A stretch of 22,636 bases of DNA, taken from positions 1 to 22,636 of the forward strand of contig CAZSMR010000020.1 in assembly GCA_964608185.1 (NCBI GenBank), in the 5' to 3' direction. The stretch is from Porticoccus sp964608185 (GTDB lineage Bacteria > Pseudomonadota > Gammaproteobacteria > Pseudomonadales > Porticoccaceae). The translations under genes and the position numbers were made by a program. The notes under the pieces were generated by a model, which did no database searches, had not been told where the DNA came from, and was given only the letters and a program-made list of their open reading frames with translations. Of the stretch, positions 1-6,529 are shown piece by piece (the stretch's first letter is position 1; each line of letters starts with the position of its first letter).

Positions 1-152
1 CAGTCAGATGGCTCCCTACCGTTTCTTAGGCGGCGAGTGCGTAGTTGTCGTCGTTGGCAACTAATAGTTTGCGACTTTGGATTAACGAGATTAGTCACCA
101 TCTCGACATGCACCTTAGGTTTTGTAACCGGCGTCGAATCCAGAACGCCCCC
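1..152 (-). ncRNA. ssrA: tmRNA (10Sa RNA), 5' part; 3' end beyond the window
   Basis: tmRNA rescues stalled ribosomes with SmpB: its tRNA-like domain enters the A site, and its internal reading frame tags the nascent protein for proteolysis. Read on the minus strand, the RNA begins GGGGGCGTTCTGGATTCGAC at 152. This matches the conserved 5' end of gammaproteobacterial tmRNA, followed by the AAGGTGCATG segment. The tag frame lies at 26-58 and encodes ANDDNYALAA followed by TAA; E. coli has ANDENYALAA. The downstream pseudoknots and the 3' acceptor half, with the T arm, lie outside the window. smpB is just upstream on the same strand (83 bases between them), an arrangement also seen in E. coli. 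The exact 5' end is inferred by alignment to the E. coli RNA from memory. Confidence 0.95.
26..58 (-). other. tmRNA proteolysis-tag reading frame (ANDDNYALAA, stop TAA)
   Basis: Ten codons starting from a GCC resume codon at 56-58 and ending in TAA at 26-28 encode ANDDNYALAA. The C-terminal LAA is the degron known to be recognised by ClpXP and related proteases; FtsH, also encoded here, is known to degrade some tagged proteins. Confidence 0.93.
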
Positions 153-163
153 ATAAAAACGAC

Positions 164-172
164 CCTATATTA
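164..172 (-). promoter_or_regulatory. candidate -10 region of ssrA
   Basis: On the minus strand TAATAT (172-167), overlapping TATAGG (169-164), lies 14 bases upstream of the mature tmRNA 5' end. Transcription from there would give a short 5' leader, as in E. coli, where RNase P removes it. I see no good -35 hexamer at 16-18 bases, so this is tentative. Confidence 0.35.
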
Positions 173-235
173 ACACACGTGAAAAGGGGATAACGCTTAA
201 CTTGCCAAAGAGCCCCATATTAGATTCAAAAAACA

Positions 236-718
236 TCATTTTATACTATGAGACATAATTCTCTGTTTCTGACGCTTCCAGTCATGATCTTTCTCAGAGG
301 CACGCTTGTCGTGAGCTTGTTTTCCTTTTGCTAGGGCAATTTCACATTTCACAATATGTCCTTTCCAGTATATCGATAATGCAACACACGTGTGCCCTTT
401 TTGGTTGACACCATTAAACAGCCGAGATAACTCTTTTCTATTTAATAGAAGTTTTTTATTGCGACCAGGCTCGGTGACATAGTGTGTTGAGGCTGTATTG
501 AGAGGTGCTATATGAGTACCCATCAGGTAGGCTTCACCGTTTTGTAATAAAACAAAACTATCTGTGAGCTGTCCTTTTCCGGCCCGCAGACTTTTTACTT
601 CCCATCCCTGCAAAACCAACCCAGCCTCAAATTTTTCTTCTATATAGTAGTTATGACGCGCCTTTTTGTTTTGCGCAATCATTGGATTTGCTTGTAATTT
701 CTTCTGTTGTTTCCCCAT
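236..718 (-). CDS. smpB: SsrA-binding protein SmpB
   Basis: Small basic protein (160 aa) that binds the tRNA-like domain of tmRNA and carries it into stalled ribosomes, starting trans-translation. The core motifs align with E. coli SmpB: NKKARHNYYIEE near residue 17, GWEVKSLRAGK near 38, a KLLLNRKEL segment near 90, and the tail KGKQAHDKR. The basic C-terminal tail, which fills the mRNA channel in the known mechanism, is intact and ends MSHSIK. Length matches E. coli (160 aa). It lies immediately upstream of ssrA on the same strand. The ATG start fits the family N-terminus, but no Shine-Dalgarno sequence is seen, and a TATAAT box sits only about 8 bases upstream (see findings). Confidence 0.97.
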   Translation of the reverse strand: MGKQQKKLQANPMIAQNKKARHNYYIEEKFEAGLVLQGWEVKSLRAGKGQLTDSFVLLQNGEAYLMGTHIAPLNTASTHYVTEPGRNKKLLLNRKELSRLFNGVNQKGHTCVALSIYWKGHIVKCEIALAKGKQAHDKRASEKDHDWKRQKQRIMSHSIK

Positions 719-726
719 AATTATTT

Positions 727-732
727 ATTATA
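727..732 (-). promoter_or_regulatory. candidate -10 box of smpB
   Basis: A perfect TATAAT on the minus strand ends 8 bases before the smpB ATG (716-718). A transcript from it would start within a base or two of the start codon. No convincing -35 hexamer is seen 16-18 bases upstream. Confidence 0.35.
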
Positions 733-825
733 GAGATTGATAGAGAAAGCTCCTATTATTTTCTTGCACTTAAGCATAAAGAAAAAAGTACAGCTTGATT
801 GGTTTTTAAGAGCGCAGTTTATCGG

Positions 826-831
826 TACAAT
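826..831 (+). promoter_or_regulatory. candidate -10 box of the transporter-ratA-rnfH operon
   Basis: TACAAT (5 of 6 to TATAAT) lies 28 bases before the TTG start at 860. The -35 region is only T-rich, and a TTGATT at 795-800 is too far upstream to be its partner. Tentative. Confidence 0.28.
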
Positions 832-859
832 TAAAATATCAGATTAAGAAGGGTACATA

Positions 860-2269
860 TTGAAAAATTCTCAATTAAAAGCTTCGTTGAAAAGTGACAC
901 CAATATTAGAACAGTAGATTCCCATGGCTCATGGTCTAGTCGTTGGACATTTATTCTTGCTGCCGCTGGTTCTGCAGTCGGTCTAGGAAATATTTGGAAA
1001 TTTCCATACATTGCTGGAGAGAATGGCGGCGGCGCGTTTGTGGTTGTGTATATAGCATGCATTGTAATTGTAGCTCTACCAATCATGATAGCTGAAGTAA
1101 CACTGGGTCGTATGGGTAAACAAAGCCCAGTTAATACTATTCGACAGTTAATTAAAACTTCAGAGGCACATACTGGTTTTAATATAATTGGATGGATGGG
1201 AGTCTCGGCAGGACTACTGATATTATCTTATTATGGAGTAATTGCTGGTTGGGCATTAAGCTATATCGAGTATATGGTTTCTGGGGTGTTCCATAACGTA
1301 ACTGCTGATAATGCCGTTATAATTTTTGATAACTTACTTAAGAATAAAAGTGAATTAATTTTTTGGCAGTCATTATTTATGCTGATGACTGTTGCTGTTG
1401 TAATTTTGGGAATACATAGAGGCTTAGGCCTCGCTTCTCAAATATTAATGCCTCTTCTCTTTATTTTGTTAATAGGATTACTTGTATTTGGTTATCAGCA
1501 GGGCGATCTTATGAGAGCTTTTGATTTTTTATTTGGTTTCGATTTTGAATCTCTCACTTGGAAAGCTGTACTAATAGCTCTAGGACATGCTTTTTTCACA
1601 TTAAGTATAGGTATGGGCGCAATGATGACTTATGGGGTATACATGCCTAAAAATAGTGGCATTTTTAGTAATGTTTTAATGGTTGGTATTCTCGATACTT
1701 TAGTGGCACTAATTGCTGGATTAGTTATTTTTTCTATTGTGTTTGTAAATCCTGATATTGAGTCTAGTGCAGGCCCTGGTTTGATGTTTGTAAGCTTGCC
1801 TGTAGCATTTGGTAATATGATGGGAGGACTATTCTTTGGTACATTATTCTTTATTTTAGTTACCCTAGCAGCCTGGAGCTCCTCAATTTCATTGATTGAG
1901 CCTGCTATAGCTTATTTAGTTGAATCAAAACGATGCAGTCGATTGCTAGCAAGTATTTTGTTAGGTTTAGTTGCTTGGATTATTGGCTTAGGGAGTGTTT
2001 TTTCGTTTAATATATGGGCCGAAAAAAAAATTGCAGGGTTTAACTTTTTCGAACTGATAGATTTCATTACTGCTAATATTATGTTGCCTTTATCTGGGTT
2101 GCTCGTGGCAATTTTTGTTGGGTGGTGTATGAGACCAAAAATGGTTAAAGATGAGCTGACTGGCGATAAAAAAATGTTATTTTTTGCCTGGAGATGGGCC
2201 ATCCGATTTATAGCACCCTTAGCTGTGATAATTATCCTTATCATGGGCATTTATCCGAGATTTTCATAA
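860..2269 (+). CDS. Sodium-dependent transporter, NSS/SNF family
   Basis: Inner-membrane Na+-coupled symporter of the neurotransmitter:sodium symporter family (LeuT fold), likely for an amino acid or related solute; the substrate cannot be read from the sequence. The diagnostic TM1 motif is at about residues 38-60 (GSAVGLGNIWKFPYIAGENG), with the unwound GLGN segment that binds Na+ and substrate in LeuT. About 11-12 hydrophobic segments follow to the C-terminus. At 469 aa it is nearer the shorter bacterial members such as MhsT and Tyt1 than LeuT. Translation starts at TTG (860), preceded by AAGAAGGG. The stop overlaps the ratA start by one base (TAATG), so the genes are probably translationally coupled. 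A run of nine A lies at 2022-2030 within the gene. Confidence 0.92.
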   Translation: MKNSQLKASLKSDTNIRTVDSHGSWSSRWTFILAAAGSAVGLGNIWKFPYIAGENGGGAFVVVYIACIVIVALPIMIAEVTLGRMGKQSPVNTIRQLIKTSEAHTGFNIIGWMGVSAGLLILSYYGVIAGWALSYIEYMVSGVFHNVTADNAVIIFDNLLKNKSELIFWQSLFMLMTVAVVILGIHRGLGLASQILMPLLFILLIGLLVFGYQQGDLMRAFDFLFGFDFESLTWKAVLIALGHAFFTLSIGMGAMMTYGVYMPKNSGIFSNVLMVGILDTLVALIAGLVIFSIVFVNPDIESSAGPGLMFVSLPVAFGNMMGGLFFGTLFFILVTLAAWSSSISLIEPAIAYLVESKRCSRLLASILLGLVAWIIGLGSVFSFNIWAEKKIAGFNFFELIDFITANIMLPLSGLLVAIFVGWCMRPKMVKDELTGDKKMLFFAWRWAIRFIAPLAVIIILIMGIYPRFS

Positions 2270-2703
2270 TGGCAACAGTTATAAATAGAACGGCATTGTT
2301 ATCATATTCAGCGCAACAGATGTTTGACATAGTTAACGATGTAGCCAGATACCCTGAGTATATGAATAACTGTATAGGTACAGAAATCCTCAAACAAGAT
2401 AAATCTTTTATGATTGCGAGACTAGATTTAAAGAAAGGCTTTCTTCGACAAAGCTTTACAACTCATAACACCTTATACGAACCAGAGCGCATAAGCATGA
2501 GTCTCGATAAAGGCCCATTTAGTAAATTTTGCGGAGAATGGACTTTTAAAAGACTTGATAAAAATGCTTGCAAGGTTTCTTTAGATTTAGAGTTTGAATT
2601 TAGTAGCTTCTCTGTGGGTTTGGCATCGAGCCAATTATTTACCTCAGTGGCCAATAATCTCGTCGATGCCCTGTCTGAAAGAGCAATAGAGGTATATGGT
2701 TAA
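2269..2703 (+). CDS. ratA: RatA, START-like ribosome-association factor / coenzyme Q-binding family
   Basis: A 144-aa protein of the polyketide cyclase/START superfamily (COQ10-type). In E. coli RatA binds 50S subunits and blocks 70S association; homologues are also linked to ubiquinone binding, so the physiological role is not settled. Family features seen: N-terminal VINRTALLSYSAQQMFDIVNDV, then the RYPEY motif near residue 27 and a C-terminal amphipathic helix (SQLFTSVANNLVDALSERA). The frame is open 75 bases further upstream, but the ATG at 2269 overlaps the transporter stop and gives the normal family N-terminus MATVIN. It is followed with a one-base overlap by rnfH, the usual partner. 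Confidence 0.93.
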   Translation: MATVINRTALLSYSAQQMFDIVNDVARYPEYMNNCIGTEILKQDKSFMIARLDLKKGFLRQSFTTHNTLYEPERISMSLDKGPFSKFCGEWTFKRLDKNACKVSLDLEFEFSSFSVGLASSQLFTSVANNLVDALSERAIEVYG

Positions 2704-3017
2704 TGACCAAAAATGATCTGATATTGGTTGAAATTGCTTACGCATTACCTTCAAGGCAGCAGATTATAAAGCTACAGGTACCAGCTGAAACAACAGCATT
2801 TGAAGCAGTCAATAAGTCTGGTATTGTCGCCCAATTTCCAGATATAAATCTTGAGAACGTACAGATGGGAATTTATGGAAAAATGCTTGGTGCTAAAGGT
2901 TTAAAAAAACCCAAAGAATACGTACTTAAGAATATGGACAGGGTAGAGATTTATAGGCCTCTGACAATAGACCCAAAAGAGATAAGAAGGCGTCGTGCAA
3001 AAAAATCTTGTGATTGA
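2703..3017 (+). CDS. rnfH: RnfH family ubiquitin-like protein (RatB)
   Basis: A 104-aa protein of the RnfH/UPF0125 family with a beta-grasp, ubiquitin-like fold. E. coli RatB was named as the mate of RatA, but antitoxin activity was not clearly shown; the RnfH name comes from Rhodobacter rnf clusters. Matching features are the opening ILVEIAYALPSRQ, the middle VQMGIYGKMLGAK, and the C-terminal DRVEIYRPLTIDPKEIRRRRA, a strongly conserved ending. The ATG overlaps the ratA TAA by one base, so this is the third gene of a coupled operon. No clear intrinsic terminator follows before the convergent bamE, only a T-run at 3076-3083 without a stem. Confidence 0.93.
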   Translation: MTKNDLILVEIAYALPSRQQIIKLQVPAETTAFEAVNKSGIVAQFPDINLENVQMGIYGKMLGAKGLKKPKEYVLKNMDRVEIYRPLTIDPKEIRRRRAKKSCD

Positions 3018-3081
3018 GCAGAATAGCTATAGATAAATTAATACTTACTCCCAGAACCTAAGCCAGTTTGTTTGTATTTTT

Positions 3082-3480
3082 TTATTCTATCGGTTCATTT
3101 GAAGTCGGGTTAGGCATAAAGTCCCCTCTTAAACTCGATAATTTGTCATCCTTAAAAAAAATAGCCATTCTTTCTCGAACTTCTGGTCCTTTCGCTGGCT
3201 TCATGCCATAAAAGTAGTCCCAACGATTTTGATTGAACGTGTCTGCAATGAGCGGCGTACCCATTATAAATTTTACCTGCACCTTAGTCATTCCTGGCTT
3301 TAATTTATCAATCATATCCTGCGTAATGACATTACCTTGTTGAATATCAATCTTATAAACTTCTGGTAGTTTAATAAAACTTCCATCGAACTTTGGCACT
3401 TTTGGCATAGAAAAATTAGAACACCCAGAAGCTGTTATAGTCAGACTAATTAAGAGTAGTATTTTTGCAAATAGATGCAT
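3082..3480 (-). CDS. bamE: Outer membrane protein assembly factor BamE (SmpA/OmlA lipoprotein)
   Basis: Small outer-membrane lipoprotein of the BAM complex, which folds beta-barrel proteins into the outer membrane. An N-terminal signal peptide (hydrophobic LLLISLTI) ends in a lipobox ASGC with the lipidated Cys at residue 20. The SmpA/OmlA domain then shows the conserved features VYKIDIQQGN, QDMIDKLKPGMTKVQVKFIM, GTPL, and NRWDYFYGM. The total of 132 aa is slightly longer than E. coli BamE (113 aa). It is transcribed away from fur, a neighbourhood also found in Pseudomonas (omlA-fur). The gene converges on rnfH with 64 bases between. Confidence 0.95.
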   Translation of the reverse strand: MHLFAKILLLISLTITASGCSNFSMPKVPKFDGSFIKLPEVYKIDIQQGNVITQDMIDKLKPGMTKVQVKFIMGTPLIADTFNQNRWDYFYGMKPAKGPEVRERMAIFFKDDKLSSLRGDFMPNPTSNEPIE

Positions 3481-3496
3481 TATTGGATTTCCGTGA

Positions 3497-3517
3497 TAAT
3501 ATTAGGACCTAATAATA
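3497..3517. promoter_or_regulatory. palindrome in the bamE-fur divergent promoter region (candidate operator)
   Basis: ATTAGG-A-CCTAAT (3501-3513) is a perfect inverted repeat, extended with one mismatch per side to 3497-3517. It overlaps a possible minus-strand -10 box (TAATAT, 3504-3499) for bamE. It does not match the classical GATAATGATAATCATTATC Fur box well, so the binding protein is unknown. Confidence 0.35.
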
Positions 3518-3553
3518 CAGAATACAGTCTATCTATAGAAGGGTTTAACAATA

Positions 3554-3958
3554 ATGAACGATGAAAATCAAGAATTACGTAATGCTGGCCTTAAAGTAAC
3601 TATTCCTAGGATAAAAATATTAAGCATTCTAGATAAGTCTGCTGAGTCACATTTAAGTGCTGATGATATTTACCGTCAGCTCATACAAGCAGGTGAAGAT
3701 GTCGGAATTGCAACAGTTTATCGTGTGTTGACACAATTTGAATCTTCAGGGCTTGTAATGCGTCATAATTTTGATAATGGGCCTGCAGTTTACGAAATTG
3801 AGCGAGGTGGGCACCACGATCACATGGTAGATGTTAACACCGGAAAAGTTATAGAGTTCCACAACACTGAGATCGAAGAGTTGCAAAAAAAAATCGCTAG
3901 AGATAACGGATTTGAGTTAATTTCCCACAGCCTAGTACTTTACGTAAGAAAAAATTAG
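3554..3958 (+). CDS. fur: Ferric uptake regulator Fur
   Basis: Iron-responsive transcriptional repressor (134 aa) that dimerises, binds Fe2+ and represses iron-uptake genes. The N-terminal winged helix has LRNAGLKVTIPRIKIL and the recognition region GEDVGIATVYRVLTQFE. The C-terminal dimerisation and metal-binding part contains HHDH at residues 87-90 and ends LVLYVRKN, very like Pseudomonas Fur. Where E. coli Fur has a CxxC after HHDH, this protein has D93 and T96; no cysteine occurs anywhere in it (see findings). It is divergent from bamE; AGAAGGG lies about 10 bases before the ATG. A Mur-like metal specificity cannot be excluded, but the similarity and gene context favour Fur. Confidence 0.94.
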   Translation: MNDENQELRNAGLKVTIPRIKILSILDKSAESHLSADDIYRQLIQAGEDVGIATVYRVLTQFESSGLVMRHNFDNGPAVYEIERGGHHDHMVDVNTGKVIEFHNTEIEELQKKIARDNGFELISHSLVLYVRKN

Positions 3959-3959
3959 C

Positions 3960-5648
3960 TCATTTGGTAGATTTTTTTTCACTAAGATTGATCATTTCTT
4001 TTGCGTGACTTAGAGTTGCATCTGTAATACATACTCCTCCAAGCATCCTTGCGATTTCATTAACTTTGTCAGCAGCACGTAAACTAATGATTTTGCTATA
4101 CGTGATACTTTTTTTAGTATTTTTGCTCACTAGCATGTGGTTGTGTGCTTGTGCTGCAACTTGGGGTTGATGGGTGATACAAAGAATTTGCCCTTGATTC
4201 CCTAGCTCACGAAGTATGGACCCTACAATATCAGCTGTAGCTCCGCCAATTCCAACATCCACCTCATCAAATACAAGTGTTGGAATAGAAGAATATTGTG
4301 CTGCTATTGCTTGAATAGCAAGACTAATCCTTGAAAGCTCTCCGCCTGATGCAATACGTGCAAGAGGTTTGCATGGTTCCCCCGGGTTGGTGCTAATAAG
4401 AAATTCAATATTTTCTTGTCCATGCGATCCAAATTTATCTTGCACTATTGGTGTAAGACTAACTGTGAATTGAGCACCAGCCATGGATAGAAGTTTAAAT
4501 TGCTTTTGTATTGATGCAGTAATTTTTTTAGACGCTGATGCCCTTATTTTAGACAGTTTTTTAGCCTCCACCATATATCTCTCGTATAGATCTTTTACTT
4601 GTTGCTCAAGTATTTTTTCCTCATCATGGCTCATCGATAATTGTTTTAATTCTTCTTTTAATTTTATACATTTAAGATGAAGTTCTTCAGGTGTAATTTT
4701 ATATTTTCTTGCTAAATGATATATTTCGCTGAGTCGATCCTCTGTTTTTTTAAGAATTTCTGGTTCAGCATTGAATCCATTTAGATATTGTTGTATTTCT
4801 TTACCAGACTCCTGAATTTCAATTTGTGCGCTAAGAAGTAATCTTTCAGCTTCTTTGAGCGCGTCAGGTTTGGCAGGAATTTTATTGAGAACCTGAATAG
4901 TTTCATTTATATTTTTTTCAAGATTAAAGTTCTCTCCTTCTGAGCATAGTTGAAGAATAGTGTTGCAATCAGTAATTATCGATTCTGCGTTTGCGAGCCT
5001 TATTTGCTCTTGTTCCAACGACTGTAGTTCCCCTTCAGATATTTTCACTTCCTCAAGCTCTGCGAGTTGAAAAGATAAAAAATCTCTAGATGCAAGTAAT
5101 TCTGACGAAATATTTTTAAGCTCTCCAAGTCTTTTTTGTGCATCAATCCATCGATAAAATAATTTTTGTGTTGTTTTTGACAATACAGAACAACCTGCGA
5201 AATCATCTAATATATAACGATGAGTTTCACGTCTAAGAAGGGACTGATGTTCATGTTGATTATGAATATCAATAAGAGTCTCACCAAGCTCCCTCAGCTG
5301 CTGCATCGTAGCCAATTGACCATTAATATGGCCTCGGGATCTACCTTCTCTTGTTAGCACTCTTCGAAGCAAACATCCATCTTCAGTGTTATTAAAATCA
5401 TTTTTTTCAAGCCATTTTTTAGCTTGAATAACCTTACTAATATCAAATAATGCAGCTACTTCAGCCCTATCAGCTGATCTCCTCAATTGGTCAATGTCCG
5501 CTCTATCACCTAGTGCCATTGCCAGGGCACCAACGATTAGGGACTTGCCTGCACCAGTTTCTCCTGTAAGTGCAGTCATGCCTGAACTAAAGTCAATTTC
5601 TAAGTGCTCGACTAAGGTAAAATTTTTGATAACTAATGTTAGAAGCAA
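3960..5648 (-). CDS. recN: DNA repair protein RecN
   Basis: SMC-like ATPase that acts early in double-strand-break repair with RecA, in the cytoplasm. Walker A is GETGAGKS at residues 29-36. A long helical coiled-coil region fills the middle, the ABC signature ASGGELSR lies near residue 435, and Walker B/D-loop LVFDEVDVGIGG near 460. The frame is open upstream to 5738, but I place the start at TTG 5648. The protein then begins MLLTLVIKNFTLVEHLEIDF, matching E. coli MLAQLTISNF, and has 562 aa (E. coli 553). A TATAAT box lies 22 bases upstream of it, whereas the longer frame would run through the opposing grpE heat-shock promoter. Convergent with fur, one base apart. Confidence 0.95.
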   Translation of the reverse strand: MLLTLVIKNFTLVEHLEIDFSSGMTALTGETGAGKSLIVGALAMALGDRADIDQLRRSADRAEVAALFDISKVIQAKKWLEKNDFNNTEDGCLLRRVLTREGRSRGHINGQLATMQQLRELGETLIDIHNQHEHQSLLRRETHRYILDDFAGCSVLSKTTQKLFYRWIDAQKRLGELKNISSELLASRDFLSFQLAELEEVKISEGELQSLEQEQIRLANAESIITDCNTILQLCSEGENFNLEKNINETIQVLNKIPAKPDALKEAERLLLSAQIEIQESGKEIQQYLNGFNAEPEILKKTEDRLSEIYHLARKYKITPEELHLKCIKLKEELKQLSMSHDEEKILEQQVKDLYERYMVEAKKLSKIRASASKKITASIQKQFKLLSMAGAQFTVSLTPIVQDKFGSHGQENIEFLISTNPGEPCKPLARIASGGELSRISLAIQAIAAQYSSIPTLVFDEVDVGIGGATADIVGSILRELGNQGQILCITHQPQVAAQAHNHMLVSKNTKKSITYSKIISLRAADKVNEIARMLGGVCITDATLSHAKEMINLSEKKSTK

Positions 5649-5670
5649 AATTGTTCTCAATTCAATAAAA

Positions 5671-5676
5671 ATTATA
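5671..5676 (-). promoter_or_regulatory. candidate -10 box of recN
   Basis: Perfect TATAAT on the minus strand, 22 bases upstream of the TTG start at 5648. The -35 region is poor. A lone CTGTAT half (5693-5688) resembles half a LexA box, but the second half is missing. Confidence 0.4.
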
Positions 5677-5713
5677 TTACCAATCTTATACAGATTTTTC
5701 TGGTGCGTCTGCC

Positions 5714-5741
5714 CTTGAAACTTTTTGCTATGTCCCAATAT
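5714..5741 (+). promoter_or_regulatory. sigma-32 (RpoH) type heat-shock promoter for grpE
   Basis: CTTGAAA (5714-5720), 13 bases, then CCCAATAT (5734-5741). This fits the known sigma-32 consensus CTTGAAA-N11-16-CCCCATNT with one mismatch. It would give a leader of about 80 bases before grpE. Confidence 0.7.
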
Positions 5742-5816
5742 AAAAGATATGGAAAGATAAGCTTTTAAACATCATCTTATATAAATATTTTTAAGTTACA
5801 TAAGAGTTAGTATTTA

Positions 5817-5821
5817 AGGAG
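5817..5821 (+). promoter_or_regulatory. Shine-Dalgarno site that decides the grpE start
   Basis: AGGAG ends one base before the TTG at 5823, too close to serve it, but seven bases before the in-frame GTG at 5829, the usual spacing. Confidence 0.6.
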
Positions 5822-5828
5822 ATTGTTC

Positions 5829-6416
5829 GTGGTAGGGAAAAAAAATAAAAGTTCTACTGAAGTAAGTGAAAAGTCGACGAAAAAAACTAAAGTGGCTTCT
5901 CCCAAAAAAAATAAGTTGGAACGTGCTGCCGAAAAAGAAAAACTAGACTTAATCTCAAAGTTAGCTGAGGTTCAGGTTCAGCTTGAAGATTCAAAAGATG
6001 CATCTTTAAGAGACCAAGCTGAAATGCAAAATATTCTCCGTCGTTCAGAACGAGATGTTCAGAATGCACATAAGTATGCTTTAGATAAGTTTGTTTCGGA
6101 GCTCTTACCCGTTGTAGACAATCTTGAGCGAGCACTTAAAACTATTGACTCAGACAATAAAGAGCTGAAGGTGTTAGGTGAAGGAGTCGAACTCACACTA
6201 AAAAGCTTCCAAGACGCATTGGAGCGACATAATGTATTATCGGTGGATCCCAAAGGGGAAGTCTTTAATCCCGATCTACATCAAGCTATGAGTATATTAG
6301 AGGAATCATCTGCTGCTCCAAATACAGTTATAGATGTATTTCAAAAAGGCTACACGCTCAATGGCCGTTTAGTTCGGCCTGCTATGGTTGTAGTTGCTAA
6401 AGGAGAGAATCAGTAA
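5829..6416 (+). CDS. grpE: Nucleotide exchange factor GrpE
   Basis: Co-chaperone dimer that releases ADP from DnaK, resetting the Hsp70 cycle. The charged, lysine-rich N-terminus (about residues 1-35) is followed by a long helix. The GrpE domain carries DKFVSELLPVVDNLERALK near residue 85, NPDLHQAM near 148 and the C-terminal GYTLNGRLVRPAMVVVAKG that forms the DnaK-contacting beta domain. The GTG start at 5829 gives 195 aa, near E. coli's 197. It is chosen over the TTG at 5823 because of the AGGAG spacing. A sigma-32-like promoter stands upstream; dnaK follows 113 bases later with its own heat-shock-like promoter. Confidence 0.96.
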   Translation: MVGKKNKSSTEVSEKSTKKTKVASPKKNKLERAAEKEKLDLISKLAEVQVQLEDSKDASLRDQAEMQNILRRSERDVQNAHKYALDKFVSELLPVVDNLERALKTIDSDNKELKVLGEGVELTLKSFQDALERHNVLSVDPKGEVFNPDLHQAMSILEESSAAPNTVIDVFQKGYTLNGRLVRPAMVVVAKGENQ

Positions 6417-6444
6417 TTTTTGAAAAAGAAATCACAAGGCAGAG

Positions 6445-6472
6445 GTTGAAATTTTCAATTATGCGCCAATAT
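6445..6472 (+). promoter_or_regulatory. sigma-32 type heat-shock promoter for dnaK
   Basis: GTTGAAA (6445-6451), 13 bases, then GCCAATAT (6465-6472), 58 bases before the dnaK ATG. The spacing and the CCAATAT core are the same as in the grpE promoter. Three mismatches to the consensus make it weaker alone; the pair supports it. Confidence 0.5.
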
Positions 6473-6529
6473 TACTAGATAGAAAAATTATTTTTGAATT
6501 TGAAGTTATGTTAATCCCGGAGAAAAAAA

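Noticed and set aside
2269..3017. ratA-rnfH as a classical toxin-antitoxin module
   Set aside because: These are conserved core genes in gammaproteobacteria; antitoxin function of RatB/RnfH is not established, so I kept the family calls only.
5678..5693. Possible LexA (SOS) box upstream of recN
   Set aside because: CTGTAT is present but the second half (ACAG at the required spacing) is absent.
5649..5738. N-terminal extension of RecN back to a TTG at 5738
   Set aside because: The added residues do not match the family, and the region holds the grpE heat-shock promoter and a recN -10 box.
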